55,563 nt of DNA from Rhodospirillaceae bacterium (GTDB lineage: Bacteria; Pseudomonadota; Alphaproteobacteria; Rhodospirillales; Rhodospirillaceae): positions 1-55,563 of the forward strand of contig SCTM01000086.1 of the NCBI GenBank assembly GCA_004297485.1, given 5' to 3'. How positions within the stretch are numbered: the first letter of the stretch is position 1; each line of letters starts with the position of its first letter. The notes below the pieces were generated by a model. That model searched no databases. It was not told the origin of the DNA and was given only the letters and a program-made list of their open reading frames with translations. The translations under genes and the position numbers were made by a program. Below, piece after piece: positions 16,458 to 24,807 of the stretch.

Positions 16458-17279
16458 ATGCATGGCGGTCACGACATCCGAACGGATATTTTCAAGACCA
16501 TTGCCGATCGCCGGGTAACGGCCCAGATTCTGGCCGATGCCTCGGGTGTGATTGCCGGCATCGATGAAGCCAGGGCAATGGCCGCCGACATCGGCATCCT
16601 GGTGCTCGACGCAATCTCAACCGGCAGCCGACTTGGCTCCGGCGATCAGATCATGAAGATACAGGGAACCCCCATGCAGATCGCCATGGGTGAAGACCGG
16701 CTGATTGGCTGTCTGGCCAAACCATCGGGAATTGCGACGATGGCGCGGCGGTTTGTCGATCAAGCCGCCGATGATCTGATCATCGTCTCCGGGGCGTGGA
16801 AAAAGATGCCGATTGAACTCAAGCCGCTTATTCGGAATGCGGCGGCAGCCGGTGGAGCGGAGGTGCGCATCAGCCGGACACCATTCATTTACCTCGACAA
16901 GAATTATGTACGCATGTTCGCGGGGATTGAAAATACGCTGCACAGCGTTTCTGGTTTGAACGGCTATCGGCGGGTGATTCAGGTCTGCGGGCAGTTCGAG
17001 ACCGTGGAAGGTGAAGCCGTCCTGGCGGCCGGCCTCGGCGCGGATGTCATATTCATCGACACCGGGAACCCCGACGATATCTCAAAAGTATCTCAAAGTC
17101 TGCGGGACGAATCCTACCGGTCGAAGGTTGAAGTCGCCTTCGGAAGCGGTGTCACACTGGATATGATCGAGCAACTCAGACACCTGGATGTGGATCTCGT
17201 GGATGTCGGAAGACCAATCATCGACGCGCCGTTGCTGGATATGCACCTGACCGTCAGAGATGTCACGGAGATAGCATGA
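16458..17279 (+). CDS. NadC/ModD-like phosphoribosyltransferase-family protein
   Basis: The protein has the quinolinate phosphoribosyltransferase layout: an N-terminal DIRTDIF, LAKPSGIATMARRFVD near residue 86 in place of the LSGIAT motif, GGAEVRISRTPFIYLDKNYVRMF near 129 where NadC has its HR and KDNH motifs, and a barrel end with VAFGSGVTLDMIEQL and VDLVDVGRPIIDAP. The TRKT substrate motif is replaced by VSGAWKKMP and the GGG-HR motif is altered, so it is a divergent paralog like ModD and may not use quinolinate. It begins one base after the LarA-like stop. The NPN cofactor is built from nicotinate adenine dinucleotide, so a pyridine-nucleotide enzyme here makes sense, but the step is unknown. 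Confidence 0.72.
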   Translation: MHGGHDIRTDIFKTIADRRVTAQILADASGVIAGIDEARAMAADIGILVLDAISTGSRLGSGDQIMKIQGTPMQIAMGEDRLIGCLAKPSGIATMARRFVDQAADDLIIVSGAWKKMPIELKPLIRNAAAAGGAEVRISRTPFIYLDKNYVRMFAGIENTLHSVSGLNGYRRVIQVCGQFETVEGEAVLAAGLGADVIFIDTGNPDDISKVSQSLRDESYRSKVEVAFGSGVTLDMIEQLRHLDVDLVDVGRPIIDAPLLDMHLTVRDVTEIA

Positions 17280-17364
17280 TCAGCGAAAATCCCTCCCGCA
17301 TGGGGCGCCACGCTACCGGTCGCCGTAGGGCGGCCGACACTTCGAAATTACACTGAGAGCCGGC

Positions 17365-18282
17365 ATGCACAACAGCCACAACCTCTTTCACAAGACAGAA
17401 CTTCGCCTTCGGCCCGTTCGGCTGGAAGGCGTCGATCTGGACGCTGTCGCGCAATGCGTGGCTGATATCCTCGGATTCGACGCTGATGAAGTGTACGTCA
17501 TCGACGCCATCGGAGATGTCCTTTCGCTCGACATCTTGAGGGACAGCGTCGATCTGCAGCATATCGCCGGCAAGCAGAAAGCCCTCCTTGCCGCTTTGGG
17601 TCGCATACCCGGATTCGGAATCGATGGCCAAACTTCGGTGCGGGCTGACGGCGTGCTGGGATGGATCGGGATGAGCGAGCAGCAAGGCAAGGAGATCGCG
17701 GCCCGAACGCAGGCGATGGCGCGAAACATCGAAGAGCATTTGGCCCGCAGGGTCCTTGTGATCTCCACCGGCGACGAGGTTGCCTCCGGACAGATCGTCG
17801 ATACGAACAAGCCCTTCATCGCGGCCAGCTTTGGGGCGGCTGGTTACAGCGTTTCCTTAGGCGAGAATTTGGAGGATTCCCTGGACCGGATCAGCAACGC
17901 GATGCTCGCCGGCGTGGAGGACGGGGGCTACCGCCTGATCATCACCACCGGTGGCGTGGGCGCCGAGAGCAAGGACTGCACGGTCGAAGCCCTACAATCG
18001 CTTGATCCGCAAGCTGCAAGTCCGGCCATTCTCCTGTTCGAGCGCGGCCATGGCAGACATGCCAAGGAGGCAGTGCGGATCTGTGTCGGTCAGATCGCCG
18101 CAACCACCATCGTGTGCCTGCCGGGGCCTCACGATGAGGTAAAGGCCGCCGTCCCCGTTCTTCTCAGTGGGTTGGCCGAGAAAAAAAGCAAAGAGGATCT
18201 CGCCGAAGACATCGCCGCGTGCTTGCGAAAACGCTTTCATCATCAGGCCGCTTGGCGCCACAACCGGCCAGCAGCGCAATGA
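17365..18282 (+). CDS. MoaB/MogA/CinA-fold (MoCF domain) protein
   Basis: The C-terminal half (about 127 to 275) is a MoCF-type domain: RRVLVISTGDEVASG with GDE at 136-138, DTN at 146-148, and TTGGVG at 194-199. In MogA and MoaB this fold binds molybdopterin and MgATP; in CinA it binds other nucleotides. Residues 1 to 125 form an extra domain I do not recognise. No molybdenum cofactor gene is in the window, while larC, larB and larE follow, so it may handle an NPN-type nucleotide instead. A 26-codon frame (17276-17356) with an ATGA start bridges it to the gene before. It overlaps larC by ATGA. Confidence 0.75.
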   Translation: MHNSHNLFHKTELRLRPVRLEGVDLDAVAQCVADILGFDADEVYVIDAIGDVLSLDILRDSVDLQHIAGKQKALLAALGRIPGFGIDGQTSVRADGVLGWIGMSEQQGKEIAARTQAMARNIEEHLARRVLVISTGDEVASGQIVDTNKPFIAASFGAAGYSVSLGENLEDSLDRISNAMLAGVEDGGYRLIITTGGVGAESKDCTVEALQSLDPQAASPAILLFERGHGRHAKEAVRICVGQIAATTIVCLPGPHDEVKAAVPVLLSGLAEKKSKEDLAEDIAACLRKRFHHQAAWRHNRPAAQ

Positions 18283-19541
18283 AAGCTCTCTTCTATCAAT
18301 GCTCTTCCGGTATCAGCGGCGACATGAATCTCGGGGCAATGGTCGATGTCGGGGTCGACCAGGAGTATCTTGCAGGCGAATTGCGGCGTCTGCGGCTCGA
18401 CGCCGAATTTGCCCTGAGTTTCACAAGAGCGGAGAAATCGGGCATCTGGGGGACAAGGGCAAACGTGCTGGTTCAACACGCGCCCGCCGTCCAACCCATC
18501 TCCCCGCATCAACATTCCGATTCAGAACACGCACATCGGCGATACACAGAAATCAAGGATATCATCGCGGGCGCGGGCTACTCCTCAAGCGTAGAATCTA
18601 CATGCCTTCGCATCTTCCAGCATATCGCGGAAGCTGAAGCCCGAATCCACGGCTGCGAGATCGACGACGTCTATTTCCACGAAGTGGGGGCCGTCGACTC
18701 CATCGTCGATATTGTCGGCGCCGCCATCTGCCTCGACTATCTGGCGGTCGAGCGCGTCGTTTGTTCCACCGTGGAATTGGGAAGTGGATTCGTGCGTTGC
18801 GACCACGGCCTTCTTCCCGTTCCGGCGCCTGCCACGGTGGAAATCCTCAAGGGCATACCCTGTCAATTCGGCGGCGTCGATGGCGAAGCCACTACTCCCA
18901 CCGGGGCGGCGATCCTTAAAGGAACCGTCGATTCGTTTGATCCCGTGGTTGGATTTCGGGTTGCACGTATTGGATATGGAGTCGGCAGACGGGATTTCAA
19001 GGTGCCGAACGTGCTTCGCCTCATGCTCGGCGAGGTCATGGATGACAGCCCCCAGGCGGTAAGCCAAGAGATCGAATGTCTGGAAATCAAGGCGAACATT
19101 GATGACATGACCCCAGAGGCATTCGAACCTCTGATGGAACGTCTGTTCGAAATGGGGGCAAGCGACGTCTTCCTGACTCCGATCGTTATGAAGAAGAATC
19201 GTCTCGCGCAAATGGTGTCCGTGCTGTGCGCTGCGAGCAAAAAGGACACCCTGATCGATACCCTGTTCGAGCACTCGACCACCATCGGTGTCCGGGTCCA
19301 CTCGGCATCCAAGCGGGTATTGCCGCGCACTCTGCTCACGCTCGAAACAACGTTCGGCAAGGTGCGCGTCAAGCTCGTCGACCTCCCCGATGCCAAATCG
19401 CGGTGGAAGGTCGAACATGATGACATCAAGACTTTGGCTGTGGCGAACGGAGTCCCCTATGGCGCGATCAGGAAGGATATCGAGGCCGAGGTCCGGTCGC
19501 AGATGGACAATGGCTGGCATGGAGCGCGGAACAAGACATGA
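18279..19541 (+). CDS. larC: Nickel insertion protein LarC (unsplit form)
   Basis: LarC is the CTP-dependent cyclometallase that inserts nickel into the pyridinium bis-thiocarboxylate nucleotide. The start shows the family motif SSGISGDMNLGAMVDVG; a His-rich stretch (HQHSDSEHAHRR) lies near residue 75; DVYFHEVGAVDSIVDIVGA and GLLPVPAPATVEIL are typical, as is the second half with IKANIDDMTPEAFEPLMERLFEMGA. In Lactobacillus larC needs a ribosomal frameshift to join its two halves; here the frame is continuous (420 residues). ATG 18279 overlaps the previous stop as ATGA and larB starts the same way at the end. Confidence 0.93.
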   Translation: MKALFYQCSSGISGDMNLGAMVDVGVDQEYLAGELRRLRLDAEFALSFTRAEKSGIWGTRANVLVQHAPAVQPISPHQHSDSEHAHRRYTEIKDIIAGAGYSSSVESTCLRIFQHIAEAEARIHGCEIDDVYFHEVGAVDSIVDIVGAAICLDYLAVERVVCSTVELGSGFVRCDHGLLPVPAPATVEILKGIPCQFGGVDGEATTPTGAAILKGTVDSFDPVVGFRVARIGYGVGRRDFKVPNVLRLMLGEVMDDSPQAVSQEIECLEIKANIDDMTPEAFEPLMERLFEMGASDVFLTPIVMKKNRLAQMVSVLCAASKKDTLIDTLFEHSTTIGVRVHSASKRVLPRTLLTLETTFGKVRVKLVDLPDAKSRWKVEHDDIKTLAVANGVPYGAIRKDIEAEVRSQMDNGWHGARNKT

Positions 19542-20278
19542 CCGAGGTTGAGAAAGTTCTCGATGCCTATGCCAGTTCGACACTGTCGCTGCAAGACGCC
19601 GTCACGGGACTGCACCGGGCCTATATCGCCGATATCGGTCATACAGCATTGGACATGCATCGTGCCAAACGTGTCGGAGCGCCCGAAGTCATTTTTGGTT
19701 TGGGAAAATCTGCCGAGCAGATGGCGGATATTTTCGAAACTCTTGCGCAACGCCAGCAAGACGTCCTCGCTACACATGTAAGCCGGGCACAGATCGAGGC
19801 AATCTCGGAGCGCGTGGATGGCGTTGCATTCAATGATGTGGCTCGAACCGCCACATTGTCATTTTGTCCGAGGCCCCGGAGGGAAAAACCCATCGCGGTA
19901 CTTACGGCCGGAACTTCGGACAACCGAGTAGCAGAGGAAGCGGCGGTGACCGCCGCCTTCTATGGGAATACGGTCTTGCGCTTCTCGGATGTCGGCGTCG
20001 CCGGTCTCCATCGCCTGTTCGCGTGCTTGGATGAGTTGAAGCAGGCGCGAGTCGCCATCGTGGTGGCGGGCATGGAGGGCGCACTGCCGAGCGTTGTCGC
20101 GGGGCTCTTGAAGATGCCGATTATCGCCGTGCCCACCAGTGTTGGATATGGGGCACATTTCGGAGGACTCTCAGCGCTGCTGGGCATGATCAACAGTTGC
20201 GCGGCCGGCGTTTCGGTCGTCAACATCGACAATGGGTTCGGGGCCGCTTACCAAGCATCCCTTATTAACACAGACTGA
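19538..20278 (+). CDS. larB: LarB, NaAD carboxylase/hydrolase
   Basis: LarB carboxylates the pyridine ring of nicotinate adenine dinucleotide and hydrolyses it, the first step of NPN cofactor formation. The C-terminal half is a PurE-like (AIR carboxylase) domain with PIAVLTAGTSDNRVAEEAA near 118, FSDVGVAGLHRL, VVAGMEGALPSVVAGL and PTSVGYGAHFGGLSALLGMINSC. Length 246 is normal. It overlaps larC by ATGA and is followed by larE after seven bases. Confidence 0.94.
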   Translation: MTEVEKVLDAYASSTLSLQDAVTGLHRAYIADIGHTALDMHRAKRVGAPEVIFGLGKSAEQMADIFETLAQRQQDVLATHVSRAQIEAISERVDGVAFNDVARTATLSFCPRPRREKPIAVLTAGTSDNRVAEEAAVTAAFYGNTVLRFSDVGVAGLHRLFACLDELKQARVAIVVAGMEGALPSVVAGLLKMPIIAVPTSVGYGAHFGGLSALLGMINSCAAGVSVVNIDNGFGAAYQASLINTD

Positions 20279-20285
20279 GGCAAGC

Positions 20286-21119
20286 ATGGATATTGAAGTG
20301 CTGAACAAACTGGGGGACCTGCGTCGGTATATGCGCGGGCTCGACAGCGCGCTGGTGGCTTTATCCGGCGGAGTGGATAGTTCTCTCGTTGCCTTCATCG
20401 CGTGTCAGGAACTGGGCCCGAAGGCGTTGGCGGTCACATCCGGGTCGCAGAGTTTGAAGCGTGAGGATCTCGTGCTGGCGCAATCCATCACGGCTGACTG
20501 GGGTATGCAGCACCTCGTGATCGAGACCGCGGAGCTTGAGAACTCAGACTACGCGCGCAATCCCGTCAATCGCTGCTACTACTGCAAATCGACGCTATAC
20601 GTGGAGATGCGCAAGATCGCGCGGGACCGCAGCATCCCATGGATTCTCAACGGAACAAACTTGGACGATATGGGCGATCACCGGCCCGGCCTACTGGCCG
20701 CACAGGAATACGAAGTGCGATCTCCCCTGGTTGAGTGCGGATTTCGCAAGGCGGACATCCGCGCGGTCGCCGCGCATCTGAACTTGAAAAATGCCGGAAA
20801 GCCCCAGGCGGCTTGTCTTTCCTCGCGGGTGCCCTATGGAACACCAGTGACGCGCGATCTCCTCGTGCGGATCGAGCGGGCCGAAAATGTTCTGTCGGGC
20901 ATGGGGTTTACTCAGTTTCGTGTTCGGCATCATGGTGACGTCGCGCGACTGGAATTGATTCCGGCCGAATTCCAGATGGCGATAGAACACAGAGCAGAAC
21001 TTGTCGCGGCTTTGAAAGCGTGCGAATATCAGTTCGTCTCCCTTGACCTCTATGGATTCCGTTCCGGCGCAATGAACCACTCTGTCGCACGGGGTATTCC
21101 GCTCAAGGTGGGCAGCTGA
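20286..21119 (+). CDS. larE: LarE, ATP-dependent sulfur transferase
   Basis: LarE converts the two carboxylates of the LarB product to thiocarboxylates. The PP-loop SGGVDSS is at residues 27 to 33, and NPVNRCYYCKSTLY, GTNLDDMGDHRPG and the sacrificial-cysteine region AACLSSRVPYG (C177) are present. C97 and C100 together with C177 give the three-cysteine arrangement that, as I recall, marks the 4Fe-4S type of LarE, which can recharge sulfur, rather than the single-use type. ATG 20286 follows a GAGG site; the frame is open upstream but overlaps larB. It closes the contiguous lar genes. Confidence 0.93.
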   Translation: MDIEVLNKLGDLRRYMRGLDSALVALSGGVDSSLVAFIACQELGPKALAVTSGSQSLKREDLVLAQSITADWGMQHLVIETAELENSDYARNPVNRCYYCKSTLYVEMRKIARDRSIPWILNGTNLDDMGDHRPGLLAAQEYEVRSPLVECGFRKADIRAVAAHLNLKNAGKPQAACLSSRVPYGTPVTRDLLVRIERAENVLSGMGFTQFRVRHHGDVARLELIPAEFQMAIEHRAELVAALKACEYQFVSLDLYGFRSGAMNHSVARGIPLKVGS

Positions 21120-21230
21120 GCGGAATCGGCCAAGCGTTGTGGGTTGCTCAAAGCGCCGCAGAAAGCCTGAGCGTTAGCCTACTACTGAAGTTTTGAGTAT
21201 TGGATCCCCTGAAAACACAATGAGGGTAAT

Positions 21231-21800
21231 ATGAAACACGTAAGCGCACGAGTTCCCGTTTCTGTTTGCACGCTAACGCTCGCGGCGGTCTGTCTGTTTC
21301 CGACTCTAGCCGAGGCTCATCCGGGTCATGGCGCCCTTCACAGCTTGTCGGACGGTTTTAATCACCCGCTCCATGGCTGGGATCATCTCACCGTAATGAT
21401 CGCCGTTGGCGCGTGGGCCGCTCTCCAGCAGAGCCGGGTGGCATGGGCGTTGCCGTTGACGTTTCTCTCGGTCATGGCCGCCGGTGGTGTTGTCGGCGCA
21501 TTCGGGCTTGTCGTTCCCGGCGCGGAGCCGATGGTCGGAATGTCGGTTGCGGTTTTTGGGTTCTTGGTGCTCCTGCGTAGGCGAGTCACTCTGGCGACTG
21601 GGATGGGGACCGTGGGGTTGTTTGCGTTCTTTCACGGCTATGCTCACGGACTCGAAATGCCGGCCGCGACAGGCTTGGCTACCTATGGTCTAGGATTTCT
21701 TTTGGCAACCGCAGTGTTGCATGGCCTGGGCTTTCTCATTACGCGTTTTCTTATGGTTCTCACGCTGCCGTTGCCGGACATGTCTCGCAGTAAAGGTTGA
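21231..21800 (+). CDS. hupE: HupE/UreJ-family nickel permease
   Basis: The protein begins with a signal-like segment ending at AEA and then the family motif: HPGHGALHSLSDGFNHPLHGWDHL, rich in metal-binding His. Five to six transmembrane segments follow, with FFHGYAHGLEMP as the second His motif in a later helix. HupE/UreJ proteins take up nickel (or cobalt) for hydrogenase or urease; neither enzyme is present here, so supplying nickel for the Lar system is the natural reading. It lies 111 bases after larE on the same strand, behind a GAGGG site, and a terminator-like hairpin follows. Confidence 0.88.
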   Translation: MKHVSARVPVSVCTLTLAAVCLFPTLAEAHPGHGALHSLSDGFNHPLHGWDHLTVMIAVGAWAALQQSRVAWALPLTFLSVMAAGGVVGAFGLVVPGAEPMVGMSVAVFGFLVLLRRRVTLATGMGTVGLFAFFHGYAHGLEMPAATGLATYGLGFLLATAVLHGLGFLITRFLMVLTLPLPDMSRSKG

Positions 21801-21826
21801 TGTGGCCATTCCTCGGCCAGCATCCT

Positions 21827-21844
21827 GAATCAGATTTCTGATTC
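21827..21844. terminator. Hairpin between converging hupE and fliG
   Basis: GAATCAG-ATTT-CTGATTC forms a perfect 7-base stem with a 4-base loop in the 59-base gap between the two stop codons. There is no long T run on either side. It probably ends both transcripts. Confidence 0.5.
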
Positions 21845-21859
21845 CCTGGAACGAGGTGC

Positions 21860-22879
21860 CTAGTAGACCAGCTCGCCGTCTTCCTTGCCTTCGGAGATGG
21901 TGATCTGACCGGAGTTTGACAACTCCTTGGCCAAAGTCACGATAGCGGTCTGCGCTTCTTCCACGTCCTTCAAGCGGACCGGGCCGAGGCCGTCCATGTC
22001 TTCCTTGAGCATCTTGCCGGCGCGGGCCGACATGTTCTGGAAGAACAGATCCTTGATGGGGTCCGATGCGCCCTTGAGCGCCAATGCCAGCTTTTCCTTC
22101 TCGACCTGACGCAACAGCACCTGGGCACCGGCCGTATCGAGACGGATAAGGTCCTCGAAGGTGAACATCAATGCCCGGATCTTTTCCGCCGACTCGCGAT
22201 TGCGTTCTTCCAACGCGGTCAGGAAGCGGGATTCGGTGTTGCGGTCGAGATTGTTGAAAATCTCGGCCATCATTTCGTGAGAGTCGACGCGTGTGCCACG
22301 CGCCAGGTTGGACATGAATTCCGTGCGTAGAGTCTTTTCGAGAGTCTCGACGACTTCCTTCTGCACCGCTTCCATGTGCAGCATGCGCATAACCACTTCC
22401 ATGGCGAAGCCTTCCGGCAGCAGCGCCAGCACACGGCTGGCGTGATCGGGCTTGATCTTCGAGAGGACGACACCGACGGTCTGCGGGTATTCGTTCTTGA
22501 GGTAGTTCGCGAGCACCTGTTCGTGCACGTTGGCCAACTTGTCCCACATGGTGCGACCGGCGGGACCGCGAATTTCCTCCATGATGAGGTTGACGCGATC
22601 CTTGTCGAGGCTCTTCATGAGGAGCCGTTCGGTGGTCTGATAACTGCCGACCAGCGAACCGGTGTTGGAAATGGCGTCGGCGAAATCCACGAACAGGCGT
22701 TCAAGCAGATTGGCGCTGACAGTGCCCAGATTCGACATGATCTGGGACAATTCCTTGATCTCGTCATCTTCCATCAAGCCCAGCAGCTTGCCGGCCTGCT
22801 CTTGAGGCAGGGACAGGAACATCATGGCGGCCTTTTGGGGACCCGTAAGGGTGCGGTAATCTTCTTTGACTTTGGCCAT
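21860..22879 (-). CDS. fliG: Flagellar motor switch protein FliG
   Basis: FliG forms the rotor ring on the cytoplasmic face of the flagellar base and meets the stator MotA. Seen: [21 protein letters not shown] at the start, the ARM-type middle with [26 protein letters not shown] near residue 130, and the C-terminal torque helix region with [36 protein letters not shown] carrying the charged residues. Length 339 is normal. It stands alone: no other flagellar structural gene is beside it, though motA-motB occur at 48.5 kb. It converges with hupE. Confidence 0.96.
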   Translation of the reverse strand: MAKVKEDYRTLTGPQKAAMMFLSLPQEQAGKLLGLMEDDEIKELSQIMSNLGTVSANLLERLFVDFADAISNTGSLVGSYQTTERLLMKSLDKDRVNLIMEEIRGPAGRTMWDKLANVHEQVLANYLKNEYPQTVGVVLSKIKPDHASRVLALLPEGFAMEVVMRMLHMEAVQKEVVETLEKTLRTEFMSNLARGTRVDSHEMMAEIFNNLDRNTESRFLTALEERNRESAEKIRALMFTFEDLIRLDTAGAQVLLRQVEKEKLALALKGASDPIKDLFFQNMSARAGKMLKEDMDGLGPVRLKDVEEAQTAIVTLAKELSNSGQITISEGKEDGELVY

Positions 22880-23056
22880 GCTCGATCCTCTACCGGCACC
22901 AGGACGGCACGACCGTCCCTAGGCTACGTCTCACTTTGGACCCCTATTCTAGGGGAAACGACCTCACCAACTGTTTAACGCTAGGAAACTTTTGCCGAGC
23001 CTTCGATATTTTTGCACCGGATGCGGCGACCCGCTACCATGCCCGCCGCGACCGCT

Positions 23057-23096
23057 TATATTTTATATTATTTAATTATATCAGATAGTTGTATCA
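23057..23096 (+). promoter_or_regulatory. Very AT-rich promoter region before cofD
   Basis: About forty bases of almost only A and T (TATATTTTATATTATT and following) lie directly ahead of the cofD start, in the gap between divergent fliG and cofD. The base composition is sharply different from the GC-rich surroundings and fits a strong promoter or a leader region; no defined operator was recognised. Confidence 0.4.
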
Positions 23097-24083
23097 ATGC
23101 CCGTAAGAAGCGGGCGGTTGGATCAGGCACGGGTTTCAGTGGGCGGACGGGTCACAGTATTAACGGGAGGTGTAGGGGGGGCCAAGCTCGTGCTGGGCCT
23201 AACCCGAGTCATGCCTCCCGGCCAGATCACTGCGATTATAAACACCGGCGATGATTTTCGTCATCTTGGCCTGTGGGTGTCCCCTGACATCGACACACTG
23301 CTTTACACTCTGTCGGGACGATCGAACGAAGAGCGTGGCTGGGGGCGGGCCGGAGAAACCTGGAACTTTATCGATGCCCTCCGCTCCCTGGGCGGCGAAG
23401 ACTGGTTCGCGCTCGGTGACGGCGACCTTGCACTTCATGTCGAGCGAACACGGCGCCTCGCGCAAGGCGATTCCCTTTCCGCCATCAGCGCTGCTTTCGC
23501 ACAAGCTTGGGGCCTGACCACCCATTTCCTGCCCATGAGTGACGACGGGATCGCGACCTTCATCGACACCGCGGGGGGCGAGTTGGCATTTCAACGCTAC
23601 TTTGTCGAACATCGATGTCAGCCGGCCGCAACGGGAATACGTTTTGTCGGTGCGGCCGCGGCCAAACCGGCACCGGGCGTACTCGAAGCGATTACCGGTG
23701 CTGACACGGACGCGATCATCATTGCACCCTCTAATCCATTCCTAAGCATCGACCCCATTCTTGCCGTGCCCGCCATCGCCGATGCCTTGCGCAGAACTTC
23801 GGCGCCCTGCATCGCCGTATCGCCCATCGTTGGCGGCCAAGCCGTGAAAGGGCCTACGGTCAAGTTGATGACCGAACTTGGCATTGCCATAACGCCCGTC
23901 GCCATCGCCAGCCATTATGAAGGCATCATCGACGCGCTTCTTATCGACCAGCGCGACCTGGACGTGGGCCCGACCGTCGCCCTGCCCCACGCCTATGCGG
24001 ATACGCTGATGAAGACCCTGGCGGATCGCGAGCGGGTTGCACGGGCGGCCTTGTCGCTTGCGCGCGAAATATCGCAACGATGA
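23097..24083 (+). CDS. cofD: 2-phospho-L-lactate transferase (coenzyme F420 synthesis)
   Basis: CofD joins the deazaflavin Fo with the activated phospho-lactate (or related) side chain to make F420-0. Motifs: VTVLTGGVGGAKLVLGL near residue 20, NTGDDFRHLGLWVSPDIDTLLYTL, LGDGDLALHVERTRRL, and SNPFLSIDPILAVPAI with SPIVGGQAVKGPTVKLM. The first ATG in frame, 23097, has no clear ribosome site; a start a few codons later is possible. It overlaps cofC by ATGA. F420 is scattered in Alphaproteobacteria. No Fo synthase or gamma-glutamyl ligase gene is in the window. Confidence 0.93.
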   Translation: MPVRSGRLDQARVSVGGRVTVLTGGVGGAKLVLGLTRVMPPGQITAIINTGDDFRHLGLWVSPDIDTLLYTLSGRSNEERGWGRAGETWNFIDALRSLGGEDWFALGDGDLALHVERTRRLAQGDSLSAISAAFAQAWGLTTHFLPMSDDGIATFIDTAGGELAFQRYFVEHRCQPAATGIRFVGAAAAKPAPGVLEAITGADTDAIIIAPSNPFLSIDPILAVPAIADALRRTSAPCIAVSPIVGGQAVKGPTVKLMTELGIAITPVAIASHYEGIIDALLIDQRDLDVGPTVALPHAYADTLMKTLADRERVARAALSLAREISQR

Positions 24084-24649
24084 CTGTCGCCGCCCTCGTT
24101 CCGTTCAAGGACCTTGCCCAGGCGAAAAGCAGGCTTGCCCTTGTCCTATCCCAAGACCGCCGCCGGTCGCTTGCTTGTCGGATGCTCGATCATGTGGTGA
24201 ACATATTGCTCGGCGTGACAGACATCGGGACCGTCTCCATCCTGAGTCCCGCCGCTCCGGAAAGCGATGCCAAAACCCGATGGCTCCTCGACCATGGACG
24301 AGGATTAAACCCGGAGATCGCCGACGCGGTCGGAAAACTGGATGCCTCCCGCGTGCTCATCATTCACGCCGACCTGCCGCAGTTGGACGGCGAAGACATC
24401 CGCGCGCTGGTCACAGCCGCGCGCGACCATGACGTGGTCATTGCGCCGGACAAAGCCGGGACCGGCACCAATGCGCTGCTGCTCGATCCCAAGGCCGGAT
24501 TTCCGTTTGCCTTTGGGCCGGGAAGTTTTGAAGCTCATCGCCGCATTGCAGCGGAACACAAGTGGTCGCTGGGGATCGTCCGCCGCCCCGGCCTGTCCCT
24601 CGATATCGACGACCCGGCGGATCTGGCAGCTGCGGGCCTGACCGAATGA
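24080..24649 (+). CDS. cofC: 2-phospho-L-lactate guanylyltransferase-like protein
   Basis: CofC activates 2-phospholactate, phosphoenolpyruvate or 3-phosphoglycerate with GTP for CofD. The start AALVPFKDLAQAKSRLALVL is the nucleotide-binding signature; LIIHADLPQLDGEDI near residue 93 carries the metal-binding Asp, and APDKAGTGTNALLLDP and FGPGSFEAHRR follow. Which phospho-acid is used cannot be told from the sequence. It starts inside the stop of cofD (ATGA), so the two are translated together. Confidence 0.92.
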   Translation: MTVAALVPFKDLAQAKSRLALVLSQDRRRSLACRMLDHVVNILLGVTDIGTVSILSPAAPESDAKTRWLLDHGRGLNPEIADAVGKLDASRVLIIHADLPQLDGEDIRALVTAARDHDVVIAPDKAGTGTNALLLDPKAGFPFAFGPGSFEAHRRIAAEHKWSLGIVRRPGLSLDIDDPADLAAAGLTE

Positions 24650-24807
24650 CAGTGCTTGCAGAGAACCGCCACTAAATCGTGCGATTACCGCAGTTTAGGC
24701 TTGCGTCATAAGCCAATCGAATCTCCTGGTATTCCTATCGATATGGCAATAATAACAGCCGACCGGACCGCCAAACGTGTTGTAGGCGTCCTCTTGGGAG
24801 ATACCTG

